Origin: Fodinicurvata sp. EGI_FJ10296
GTDB lineage: Bacteria; Pseudomonadota; Alphaproteobacteria; DSM-16000; Inquilinaceae
Assembly: GCF_040712075.1 (NCBI RefSeq)
Contig: NZ_JBFCVL010000006.1
Span: 1 to 64,000, forward strand
Reading direction: 5' to 3'
DNA length: 64,000 nt
Shown here piece after piece: positions 12,226-20,838 of this stretch. The notes under the pieces are model-generated. The model did not search any database. It saw only the letters and a program-made list of their open reading frames with translations, and had not been told where the DNA came from. The position numbers were made by a program, and so were the translations under genes. The number at the start of each line of letters is the position of its first letter. Positions within the stretch are counted from its first letter, which is position 1.

Positions 12226-13605
12226 TCAATCGCCGTGGCCGATATCCCAGAACAGGCCCGTCATGATCGCCATCGCTTCCTCTGCGGTGGCGGCGAGCAG
12301 GTGTTCGTTCGGGGCGTGCTGAGAGCAGCCGCGATGGGAGTGGGGAATCCAGATCGTCGGCAGGCCCAGCGTTTCGGCAAAGACCTCGTTGGGCAGCGAC
12401 CCGCCGGAACTGGGCAGCACGGCGACCGTCTTGCCGGTGGTTTCCTTGATCGAGGCCTGAACCCGGGTCACCCAGGGGTTCGTCGGATCGGTTCGGGTGG
12501 CGCGGAAATAGCCCTTTTTCGCCGGCGTTACCGTGACTTGCGGGAATCCGTGGCGGTCGAGATGGTCGCGCAGCGCCGGCAACACACGGTCTGGATCGAC
12601 GCCGACCACGTAGCGCAACTGGCAATGGGCGCGCGCTGAACCGGCAATGGCGTTCACCGGCGCTTCGGGCCGGCCCGCGGTCTGTGCCAGGATGGCGAAA
12701 TTGCACCAGGTAAAGAGTTTCTCCGGACCGCTGAGGCCGGGCTCACCCCAGTCAGGATCCGGTTGGGGATCGTCCGGGCCGGGCGTCAGCGTCAGCGCGC
12801 GGGCCGCCTCGCGCACGGCCTCCGGCACATTTGCCGGGGTCCAGCCATCGACCAGAATGCGGCCCTTGCGGTCGGTGATCGTCGCCAGGGCATGGGCGAG
12901 GACGATCGCCGGATCGGCCAGAATGCCGCCCCAGTTGCCGGAATGATGCCCGCCGTCGCGGAAATCGCAGGTGATGTCGAAATTTATCGACCCGCGCGTC
13001 CCCAGAAAGATCGTTGGCTGATCGTCGGCAAGCCGGGGGCCGTCGGACGCAATGAACACATCGGCGGCGAACAGGTCACGGTGGCGCTCGCACAGCGCGG
13101 CCAGACCGGGAGAGCCGATTTCCTCGCCCATTTCCAGCAACAGTTTCACGTTGAAGCCAAGCGCGCCGTCGCGTTTCAGCAACAGGCCGAGCGCGGCCAG
13201 ATTGATCGTGTGCTGTCCCTTGTTGTCGGCCGTGCCCCGGCCATAAAGGCGGCCGTCGATGGATGCGAGCCTCCACGGGTCGAGGCCGTTCGCCCAGTCC
13301 TCCGCCATGCCGTGCAGTACGTCACCATGGCCGTAGGTCAGGACCGTCGGTTCAACCGGGTCTTCGATGCGCTCGGCGAAAAGAACCGGCGCGCGCTCAT
13401 CGACCGGGTTCTCCAGTATCCGGCAGGCAAAACCCATCTTTTCAAGGCTGGGCTGAATTTCCTCCGTCAGATAGCGGCGAAGATGCGGGCCGCTGTCGGC
13501 GCGCTGGCTTTCCGTCGCAATGGCGACGCGGCGGCCAAGTTCGGCCGCCAGCGTTCCGTCGGTGGCGAAGGCGCGGGCGGCGGTAATGGCGTCGGTGCGC
13601 GACAT
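12226..13605 (-). CDS. M20-family metallopeptidase
   Basis: A 459-residue zinc aminoacylase/carboxypeptidase-type hydrolase (ArgE/DapE/CPG2 superfamily). Expected di-zinc motifs are visible: the His ligand in TYGHGDVLHG, the bridging Asp in GRGTADNKGQH, and the catalytic and ligand Glu pair in LLEMGEEIGS. The C-terminal stretch HRGCSQHAPNEHLL supplies the last His ligand. A dimerisation lid domain sits in the middle. It belongs to the subgroup annotated as M20 peptidases of unknown substrate; a dipeptide or N-acyl amino acid is likely. The ATG at 13605 (MSRTDAITAARAF) is chosen; upstream in-frame sequence is Arg/Pro-rich and unlike the family. Confidence 0.88.
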   Translation of the reverse strand: MSRTDAITAARAFATDGTLAAELGRRVAIATESQRADSGPHLRRYLTEEIQPSLEKMGFACRILENPVDERAPVLFAERIEDPVEPTVLTYGHGDVLHGMAEDWANGLDPWRLASIDGRLYGRGTADNKGQHTINLAALGLLLKRDGALGFNVKLLLEMGEEIGSPGLAALCERHRDLFAADVFIASDGPRLADDQPTIFLGTRGSINFDITCDFRDGGHHSGNWGGILADPAIVLAHALATITDRKGRILVDGWTPANVPEAVREAARALTLTPGPDDPQPDPDWGEPGLSGPEKLFTWCNFAILAQTAGRPEAPVNAIAGSARAHCQLRYVVGVDPDRVLPALRDHLDRHGFPQVTVTPAKKGYFRATRTDPTNPWVTRVQASIKETTGKTVAVLPSSGGSLPNEVFAETLGLPTIWIPHSHRGCSQHAPNEHLLAATAEEAMAIMTGLFWDIGHGD

Positions 13606-13725
13606 GACGATCCCCGGGAATGGTGCGGTGCGGCCGTTCGGCCGAACGAGTCTGGTCCGGATTCCGCTATCGCACGGCGCGGGCTTTGGCAAGAGCTTAG
13701 GGGTCTATCGGTCCCGATTGAATCG

Positions 13726-16032
13726 TCAGGTCGACGAGGATTGGCGCCACGCTTCCGGCAGGGCGCGCCAGGCCGGGAGCTTGATCGTAAAGGTGCTGCC
13801 GTGGCCCAGAACGCTCGTCACATCGATGGTGCCGCCATGGAGAGAGGCGAAGGCGCGCGTGATCGACAATCCGATGCCTGTTCCCTCGTGGGTTCGGGTC
13901 AGGACATTGTCCACCTGGGCGAACGGCTCGAACACGCTGTGCAGTTTCGATTCCGGAATGCCGATGCCCGTATCGGTGACCGAGAAGCTGACATATTTCG
14001 AGGTGGCGCGCACGCCCAAGTGGACGTGGCCGTTCTTCGAGCTGAACTTGACCGCATTGGACAAAAGGTTCAGCAGCATCTGGCGCATGGCCTTGGTGTC
14101 GGCAACGATCCAGTTGCACCGGGGATCGAGATCGTGGTCGATGGTTAGCCCGTCTTCCTGCGACTTGATCCGGATGATCGCCATGACGCTGTCGATCAAT
14201 GCGGTGAGATTGATCGGCTCTTCGTTCAACTCATAGCGTCCGGCCTCGATCTTCGACAGATCGAGCACGTCGTTGATCAACGACAGCAAATGCTGGGCGC
14301 TGGTCAGTATATCGTTGCTGTAGTCCTTGTAGTTCGGGTGGCCGAGCGAACCGAACAATTCATTGTTGATGATATCGCTGAAGCCAATGATGGCGTTCAG
14401 CGGGGTTCTCAACTCGTGGCTCATATTTGCCAGGAACTGGGATTTTGCCTTGTTGGCCGTTTCTGCCCTTTCCTTGGCCCGCTGCAACTGCTGTTGCGAC
14501 TGGATCGTGTCGGTGATGTCGAATCCGAAGATATAGGCGCCTTCGGGGGTATTGCCATACGTCCCGTCCGGGGACCGGATGAAACGCGGCATCAGGTTGA
14601 GCCGGATATGCCGCCGCTCGCCGTCGGGGAACAGCCCGGCGTCCAGAATGGTGATCGATTCGCCCTCCAGTGCCCGCTTGATGCCGCTGGTGAGCCGTTC
14701 ATATGCTTCGCCGGACAGCAATTGCCGGATGGTTAATCCCATGACCTTGTCGCGCGGCACCTTGAACCAGTCTTCGAACGCCTGGTTGGCAAAGTTGATG
14801 ATCTCGCTGGTGTCGATCTGGGCGATCAGCGCCGGCAAGTGGTCGGCAATCCGGACCAGTTCTTCCTGCCGGGCCCGCAGTTCCCGCTCCAGTTGCTTTT
14901 GCCGCGTGATGTCGGTCAACATGGCGACCGTATAGTCGGGGCCGCTGCGGGTCCTGAGGCGGCTGCTGACGATGGACAGCGAGCGTGCCGGCGTCCCGTC
15001 CGCCAGCGAGGCCGGGATCAGGATCTCTTCTTGGCGTATGGTCTCACCCTTAAGTACGCGATTGTGCCAATGCTCAACATTGGCGCGCTGGGAATCCGGG
15101 ACCAGGTCCAGCACGCTCTTGCCGCGCAGGGCTTCCGGCGTGGTGCGGTAGAATCGGGCATAGGCGCGGTTGACGGCGACCAGATCGACATTGACGTCGG
15201 AAATGGCGATGCCGACATCGCTGCTGTCGAAGATCGATGCCAGCAATTCCTGGCTATGTTCGAGATTGGCCCTCGCTTCGACATCGTCGCTGATATCCCG
15301 CAGGATGCAGAGCACTTCACGCGAATCGACCGGCACCATTGTGACTTCTGCCGGGAGACGGCCGCCACTGAATGTCAGCGTCGCCGTCTGACGGCTGGTC
15401 TTGCTGGAGCCGGTGACGGCATTCATCTGGTGGGTCAGATAGCGCCATGTATCGGTCGGCATGAAGGCGGAAATCGGTGTGCCGTCGACCGGTTTGTCCG
15501 GCCCGACGATGAGCGCCTGGGTCGCTGCATTTGCCGCTTCGATGGCCGGGACCGGTCCGTGCCCGGACGAGGACAGCACGAAGACGCAGTCCGGCGTGCG
15601 GTCGAAAAGCGCACGATAGCGGGTGTTGGGGCTCCATTCCTCGGCGGCGGCGCGGCTGCGCGGTTCGGTAAAGGTTGTGATGCAGAACGGTCCCCGCGTC
15701 GGGCAGACCAATCGGCCACTTGATATCGTGATTGCCGACTCGACGCCGGATTGCGAGATCAGCCGCGTCGATAACGCCCGGGCGACACCGTTGTCCATGG
15801 TCCGCTGGAAGTGTTCGAAAACGGCGTTTCGATCCTCGCGCGGCAGGCCGAGGGTGGCGGGCGCGCCAATCTGGCGGTCGGCCGGCAGTTCCAGCCTTTC
15901 GGCCAGTGCTTCGTTGACCGCCACAACCCGAAAATCCGGCCCGACGAGCCGGCACCCCACATGGTCGACCGCTCGGACCGTCTGGACCATGCCCGTGAAG
16001 ATGTCGTCGTGTTTTGCGCTCGGGTCCGCCAT
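13726..16032 (-). CDS. Multi-PAS sensor histidine kinase
   Basis: A 768-residue hybridless kinase with no membrane segment, so a cytoplasmic sensor. About four PAS domains occupy roughly residues 10-510; PAS-like stretches include FDSSDVGIAISDVNVDLVAV and IADHLPALIAQIDTSEIINF. The dimerisation domain has the phospho-acceptor box SHELRTPLNAIIGF near residue 540. The ATPase domain has the N box NLLSNAVKFSS, G1 DTGIGIP and G2 GTGIGLS. No response regulator gene is adjacent, so its partner lies elsewhere. The ligand or redox cue is unknown. The gene stands alone between convergent or tandem neighbours on the minus strand. Confidence 0.9.
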   Translation of the reverse strand: MADPSAKHDDIFTGMVQTVRAVDHVGCRLVGPDFRVVAVNEALAERLELPADRQIGAPATLGLPREDRNAVFEHFQRTMDNGVARALSTRLISQSGVESAITISSGRLVCPTRGPFCITTFTEPRSRAAAEEWSPNTRYRALFDRTPDCVFVLSSSGHGPVPAIEAANAATQALIVGPDKPVDGTPISAFMPTDTWRYLTHQMNAVTGSSKTSRQTATLTFSGGRLPAEVTMVPVDSREVLCILRDISDDVEARANLEHSQELLASIFDSSDVGIAISDVNVDLVAVNRAYARFYRTTPEALRGKSVLDLVPDSQRANVEHWHNRVLKGETIRQEEILIPASLADGTPARSLSIVSSRLRTRSGPDYTVAMLTDITRQKQLERELRARQEELVRIADHLPALIAQIDTSEIINFANQAFEDWFKVPRDKVMGLTIRQLLSGEAYERLTSGIKRALEGESITILDAGLFPDGERRHIRLNLMPRFIRSPDGTYGNTPEGAYIFGFDITDTIQSQQQLQRAKERAETANKAKSQFLANMSHELRTPLNAIIGFSDIINNELFGSLGHPNYKDYSNDILTSAQHLLSLINDVLDLSKIEAGRYELNEEPINLTALIDSVMAIIRIKSQEDGLTIDHDLDPRCNWIVADTKAMRQMLLNLLSNAVKFSSKNGHVHLGVRATSKYVSFSVTDTGIGIPESKLHSVFEPFAQVDNVLTRTHEGTGIGLSITRAFASLHGGTIDVTSVLGHGSTFTIKLPAWRALPEAWRQSSST

Positions 16033-16089
16033 GTGTTGCCTTTTGTCCCTTGTTCAAGGCAACGTACTATCCGAAAAATTGAAAAATTT

Positions 16090-17037
16090 TCAACAAATCT
16101 CTTTTTTCGGGCGTTCCTGATCTGATTCCATAGCCCATTGATCCCAGGCGGGCGTCGTTCCGAACCGCTCGACCATGAAATCGACGAACGCGCGCACCTT
16201 GGCTGAAAGGTGTCGATTATGCGGATAGACGGCGTTGATCGTCAGCGGACGAGGGGCGTAATTGGTCATGATCGGCACCAGCGCGCCGCTGGCAAGGTGG
16301 GCGCCGGCGATAAAGGTGGGCAGCATCAGGATGCCGAGGCCGGTCAGGGCGGCGTCCATCAACGCCTCGCCGTTGTTGGCGCGCAACGGTCCGTTAACTT
16401 TGACGGTAACAGGACCCTCCGGCCCCGAAAGGTGCCATTCGCGGGGCGACGAGGAAATCGAATACAGCAAACAGCGATGGTTGACGAGGTCCTGGGGAAT
16501 CTGGGGCGTCCCGAATTTTTCGAGGTAACCCGGTGCGGCGCAAAGCACCAGCCGACACGGGGCGAGCTTTCGGGCGATCAGGCTGGAATCCGGCATCCTG
16601 GCAATCCGGATCGCCACGTCGAACCCTTCATCGACCAGGTCGATGACGCGATCGTTCAGGACCAGATCGACCGACATGTCGGGATAGCGGCCGAGCAGAT
16701 CCGGCAATGCCGGTGCGAGATGCATGGACCCGAAGGTCATCGGCGCGTTGATGCGCAGATCGCCGCGCGGCTCGCTCTGCAGTTGCGATGTCGCCCTGTC
16801 GGCTTCTTCCGCGTCCTGAACGATCTGGCGGCAGCGTTCATAGTATCCGGCACCGGCTTCGGTCAGGTTGAGCGTTCGGGTCGTGCGGTTGAGCAACCGG
16901 ACCGAGAGCCGTTCCTCCAGGGCCAGAACGTGCTTGCTGACCATGCCGCGCGACAGTTTCATGGCCGCGGCGGCGCCTGCAAAGCTGCCGCAGTCGACGA
17001 CCCGAACGAAGACTTCCATGCTGGTCAGTCGGTCCAT
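16090..17037 (-). CDS. LysR-family transcriptional regulator
   Basis: A 315-residue regulator of the DsdC/AaeR-like LysR branch, with helix-turn-helix MDRLTSMEVFVRVVDCGSFA followed by AAAMKLSRGMVSKHVLALEE, and an effector domain containing PMTFGSMHLAPALPDLLGRYP. Its C terminus ends at AT-rich sequence just upstream of the histidine kinase. The target is not evident, since the neighbouring genes run the same way. The peroxiredoxin gene lies 53 bases upstream, so co-regulation is possible but unproven. Confidence 0.88.
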   Translation of the reverse strand: MDRLTSMEVFVRVVDCGSFAGAAAAMKLSRGMVSKHVLALEERLSVRLLNRTTRTLNLTEAGAGYYERCRQIVQDAEEADRATSQLQSEPRGDLRINAPMTFGSMHLAPALPDLLGRYPDMSVDLVLNDRVIDLVDEGFDVAIRIARMPDSSLIARKLAPCRLVLCAAPGYLEKFGTPQIPQDLVNHRCLLYSISSSPREWHLSGPEGPVTVKVNGPLRANNGEALMDAALTGLGILMLPTFIAGAHLASGALVPIMTNYAPRPLTINAVYPHNRHLSAKVRAFVDFMVERFGTTPAWDQWAMESDQERPKKEIC

Positions 17038-17090
17038 CTCGATTCCATGATTCGCCGCAGGCCCAGACCATCAGGCGCCGAACGACCGGC

Positions 17091-17555
17091 CTATAGCTGT
17101 TTCAGTGCGGTGACGACCTCGTCGACATGCCCCGGCACCTTTACCTTGCGCCATGCATGGCGCACGATGCCGTTTTCGTCGATCAGGAAAGTGGACCGGT
17201 CAATGCCCATATAAGTTCGGCCATACATGTTCTTTTCAACCCAGGCCCCATAGGCTTCCACCGTCTTGCCTTCCTCGTCCGAAGCCAGGGTTACGGTCAG
17301 GCCGTGTTTGTCGCGAAATTTCGCCAGCCTCGGGACGGCGTCCTTCGAGATGCCGATCACCCGAACGCCCGTCGTTCCCAGCGCGGCGAGGGCTTCGGTG
17401 AAGCCGCAGGCTTCTTTCGTGCAGCCGGGTGTATCGGCCTTGGGATAGAAATAGACAATGACCGGGTTTCCCCTCAGGGCCGAGAGCTGAACATCGTCCC
17501 CATCGGCGGTCGGTAGTGAGAAGTCGGGAGCGGGCTGGCCTTCTTCGACGGTCAT
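17091..17555 (-). CDS. bcp: Thioredoxin-dependent peroxiredoxin (BCP/PrxQ)
   Basis: A 154-residue atypical two-cysteine peroxiredoxin that reduces hydrogen and organic peroxides with thioredoxin. The peroxidatic Cys45 lies in DTPGCTKEACGF and the resolving Cys50 five residues later, the PrxQ arrangement. YFYPKADTPGCT and the C-terminal STFLIDENGIVRHAWRKVK are classic for the family. Length is normal. Cytoplasmic. It stands between glnE and a LysR gene, all on the minus strand. Confidence 0.94.
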   Translation of the reverse strand: MTVEEGQPAPDFSLPTADGDDVQLSALRGNPVIVYFYPKADTPGCTKEACGFTEALAALGTTGVRVIGISKDAVPRLAKFRDKHGLTVTLASDEEGKTVEAYGAWVEKNMYGRTYMGIDRSTFLIDENGIVRHAWRKVKVPGHVDEVVTALKQL

Positions 17556-17661
17556 GGCGTTATCCTCGGGGTTGTCGGCACTGGATCGGCAAATGGACCG
17601 GGATCGGATCAGCTAATTTAGCGATTGTCGGGGTGGCGGCAAGGACGAGCATGACCCATCG

Positions 17662-20600
17662 TCATTCCGGCCCGGGGACGCCAACGATCTCCTGGAAATG
17701 GCGATGGCTGCGGGCCAGTGTCTCCTCCAGCAATCGCTCGGCCGCGGCAAAGTCCACCGGCCGTTTCTGATCCGGATCGACGGCAAGCGCCAGCCCCTCG
17801 ACCTGCGGACGGGCCGCCGTTGCCGGTCGGAATTCCTTGTCGGTGACCAGACGGAGATAGGCCTGAATCCGACGGCAAAGCGACAGCGCCTGCTTGAGGT
17901 CGTCACCAACGGCGGCGGCAAGGCAGCCATGGGCGGCCAGCCGATCGATGGCCTCGGTCGTCGAGGGGACGAGTGTGTCGGGATAGGCATGCCCCTCGCG
18001 CAGGAGCAGGTACTGGACGATGAAATCGATATCGACCAGGCCGCCCCGGGCATATTTGACCTCCCAAAGATTTTCGGTGCCGTGCTGCCGGTCGATCCGG
18101 TCCCGCATCGAGGCGACATCGGCGCGCAGTCTCTCCGCGTCGCGCGGCTCGCGCAGAATCCCCTGAATCGCGTCGGTAATCTTGTTCCGCATGGCGGGTT
18201 CGCCGGTGATCGGGCGCGCGCGGGTCAGCACCATATGCTCCCAGGTCCAGGCCGCTTCGCGTTGATAGCGCACGAAGGACTCCAGGCTGGTTGCGACCGG
18301 CCCGGAATTGCCCGACGGCCGCAGCCGCATATCGACCTCGTACAGCGCGCCGTCGGCGGTCGGAGCCGTGATCGCGGATATGATGCGGTGAATCAGCCGT
18401 GCGTAATAGACGGTGGGCGATAGCGGCTTGGGCCCGTCGGACTCGGCGGTGTCGCTGGAAACATCGTAGATGACGATCAGATCCAGGTCGGACCGGATGC
18501 TCATGTCGCGGCTGCCCAGCTTGCCGAGCGCGACGATGGAAACGCCGGCACCGTCGAAGGTGCCGTGGCGTCTTTCGAACTCCGCCACCACCAGCGGCTG
18601 CAGGTTGACCAGCGCGGCTTCGGCGACGTCCGACAGATAGCGGCCGCAGGATTCGACCGTGGACAGGTTCTTCAGGATATGAATGGCGGCGCGGAAACGG
18701 TGATCGTTGGTCCAGCGCCTCAGTACATTCAAGGCGTCCTCGTAGTTGTCCACTGTATTCAGCAGTCCGGTGACTTCGTTCTGCAGTGCGTTGAAATCGG
18801 GCAGACTTTCCATGAAGCCGGGTGTGAGGACGCTGTCGAGCAGGATCGGATTCCGGGCCAGGTGATCCGCCTGCCGTGACGACGTGCCCAGGATGTCGGC
18901 CAGCAGGGTCAGCAACTCGGGGTTGGCGTGGAACAGCGAGAAAATCTGAACCCCGGCCGGAAGTCGGGCGATGAATTGGTCGAATCTGAGGACAGCGTCA
19001 TCGGGTTGCTGGGTGGCGGCCAAAGCGTGGACGATCGCCGGCGCCAACTCGGCCAGGAGCGTCCGGGCCCGGTCAGATCGGGTCGAGCGATAGCGGCCGT
19101 GCAGCCAGGATCGCACCGTCGACAGCACCGACGCCGGATCGGCAAAACCCATCTCGGCCAGCTGACGCACCGTGTCCGGATCGTCGTCGGCGCCGGTGAA
19201 GGCCAGGTCCGAATCGCTGCGCAGGTCCGGCTCGTCGGCAAAGAGACCATCATACGCGCTCTCGATTCGGGTCAGCGTCGCGGTCAGGTGGGCCCGAAAC
19301 GCGGCCGTATCGTCCCAGCCGAGAAAGCCGGCCAACGTATCGACGCCTGCTGCTGTATCAGGCATCTTGTGGCTCTGCCGGTCCTCGATCATCTGAATGT
19401 GATGTTCGATTCGCCGCAGATCCCGATAGGCCTCGATCAGCGGAGCGGCGGCATCCGGTGCCAGGCGAAGCCCGTCGGCCAGGGCGTTGATCGCCGAGCA
19501 CGTATCCATGACCCGCAGGGCCGGTTGGCGCCCGCCAAAGATCAGTTGCTGGGCCTGAGCGAAGAATTCGATCTCGCGGATGCCGCCGCGCCCCAGTTTC
19601 ACGTCGTGACCTTCGACGGCGATCGAACCGTGTCCCTTGTGCCGGTGAATGCGGCGCTTGATGGCGTGAATATCTTGAAGTGCGGCGAAATCGAGCGATT
19701 TGCGCCAGACGAAGGGCCTGAGGAACCGTGCAAAGGCGGCGCCGGCTTCGGCATCTCCGGCGATCGGCCGTGCCTTGATCATGGCGGCGCGTTCCCATGT
19801 CTGGGCCATGGAACTGTAATACGTCTCCGCCGCGGTCATGTTGACCGCCAGCGGCGTGGCCCCCGGATCCGGGCGCAGCCGCAGATCGACCCGGAAAACG
19901 TAACCGTCGGCGGTCCGGTCATCGAGAAGGCGCACCATATCCCGCGCGATTCGCACGAAAGTTCGGCCAATCCGGTCGGGTCGGGGGCTTTGCACGACCT
20001 CGTCGTCATAAAGAATGATCAGGTCGATATCGCTGGAATAGTTCAATTCGCGAGCGCCAAGTTTTCCCATGCCCAGAACGACGAGGCCTGACCCGAATTC
20101 GGGCGCTGCGGGATCCGGCAACGTGATGTCGCCGCGCCTGGCGGCGGCGCGCAGGAGATGACGGACGGACGCCCGAACGGCGGCTTCGGCCAGACTGGAC
20201 AGATTGGCGCAGACGGTTTCGACCGGCCAAAGCCGCGCCATGTCGGCGGCGGCGATGGCGAAGGCGGCGGTCCGGCGCCGACGGCGAAGGCCGCTCATCA
20301 GCGCCTTCTCGTCATCGAGGGCCGACAGCGGCCCGGCAATCTCGTTCAGGACATCAGTGAGGACGGGCGTAGGGCCCCGGCGCGCCAGATCCGAGACAAG
20401 GGCCGGATCACGGGTGGCGATGTCGGTCAGAAAAGGGCTGTACGCGAACATCGCATCCAGCATGGGTCCGGTCACCGGATGGTCTTTCATCGCCTCGACC
20501 GTCGGAGCGCCCGTCCCGTCGTCCACAGTCCCATCGTCCACCGGCCCGCTGCGCCGTGCGAGGGTTTCTTCCAGGCGGCGCCATCCGTTCTGTCGATCGC

Positions 20601-20667
20601 TGCCATCCGGGGCACCTGGCCATCGTGCCGGGGACCAAGGGCTTGCGATGGAGCCTGTCTGCGTCAT
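17662..20667 (-). CDS. glnE: Glutamine synthetase adenylyltransferase / adenylyl-removing enzyme
   Basis: Bifunctional regulator that adenylylates or deadenylylates glutamine synthetase according to PII and glutamine levels. The 1001 residues, slightly longer than usual, contain two nucleotidyltransferase domains: an N-terminal one with GMGKLGARELNYSSDIDLI (near residue 220) and a C-terminal one with ALGKLGSRDMSIRSDLDL (near residue 730). Both keep the metal-binding DxD pair. The extra N-terminal region of about 60 residues, rich in Ser, Pro and Gly, accounts for the length. It is divergent from the AsmA-like gene, with a 15-bp tandem repeat between them. Confidence 0.95.
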   Translation of the reverse strand: MTQTGSIASPWSPARWPGAPDGSDRQNGWRRLEETLARRSGPVDDGTVDDGTGAPTVEAMKDHPVTGPMLDAMFAYSPFLTDIATRDPALVSDLARRGPTPVLTDVLNEIAGPLSALDDEKALMSGLRRRRRTAAFAIAAADMARLWPVETVCANLSSLAEAAVRASVRHLLRAAARRGDITLPDPAAPEFGSGLVVLGMGKLGARELNYSSDIDLIILYDDEVVQSPRPDRIGRTFVRIARDMVRLLDDRTADGYVFRVDLRLRPDPGATPLAVNMTAAETYYSSMAQTWERAAMIKARPIAGDAEAGAAFARFLRPFVWRKSLDFAALQDIHAIKRRIHRHKGHGSIAVEGHDVKLGRGGIREIEFFAQAQQLIFGGRQPALRVMDTCSAINALADGLRLAPDAAAPLIEAYRDLRRIEHHIQMIEDRQSHKMPDTAAGVDTLAGFLGWDDTAAFRAHLTATLTRIESAYDGLFADEPDLRSDSDLAFTGADDDPDTVRQLAEMGFADPASVLSTVRSWLHGRYRSTRSDRARTLLAELAPAIVHALAATQQPDDAVLRFDQFIARLPAGVQIFSLFHANPELLTLLADILGTSSRQADHLARNPILLDSVLTPGFMESLPDFNALQNEVTGLLNTVDNYEDALNVLRRWTNDHRFRAAIHILKNLSTVESCGRYLSDVAEAALVNLQPLVVAEFERRHGTFDGAGVSIVALGKLGSRDMSIRSDLDLIVIYDVSSDTAESDGPKPLSPTVYYARLIHRIISAITAPTADGALYEVDMRLRPSGNSGPVATSLESFVRYQREAAWTWEHMVLTRARPITGEPAMRNKITDAIQGILREPRDAERLRADVASMRDRIDRQHGTENLWEVKYARGGLVDIDFIVQYLLLREGHAYPDTLVPSTTEAIDRLAAHGCLAAAVGDDLKQALSLCRRIQAYLRLVTDKEFRPATAARPQVEGLALAVDPDQKRPVDFAAAERLLEETLARSHRHFQEIVGVPGPE

Positions 20668-20722
20668 AGTCCTGACTTTCCTGGGGCATAATCTCGATCA
20701 GGCTCGGTCCTCGCGCGGCTAT

Positions 20723-20752
20723 AGTCAAGGCACCGGGAGTCAAGGCACCGGG
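20723..20752. repeat. Exact 15-bp tandem duplication
   Basis: AGTCAAGGCACCGGG is present twice, head to tail (20723-20737 and 20738-20752), in the divergent space between glnE and the AsmA-like gene. It may be an expandable slippage site or a paired operator. Confidence 0.8.
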
Positions 20753-20838
20753 CTCGGGCAGGACAGGCTCCGATGGATACGGGGAGGCGTTTCCTGCAGC
20801 GCTTTCGAATTGTTGGGGGTACCGATCGAAGTGTGGCC

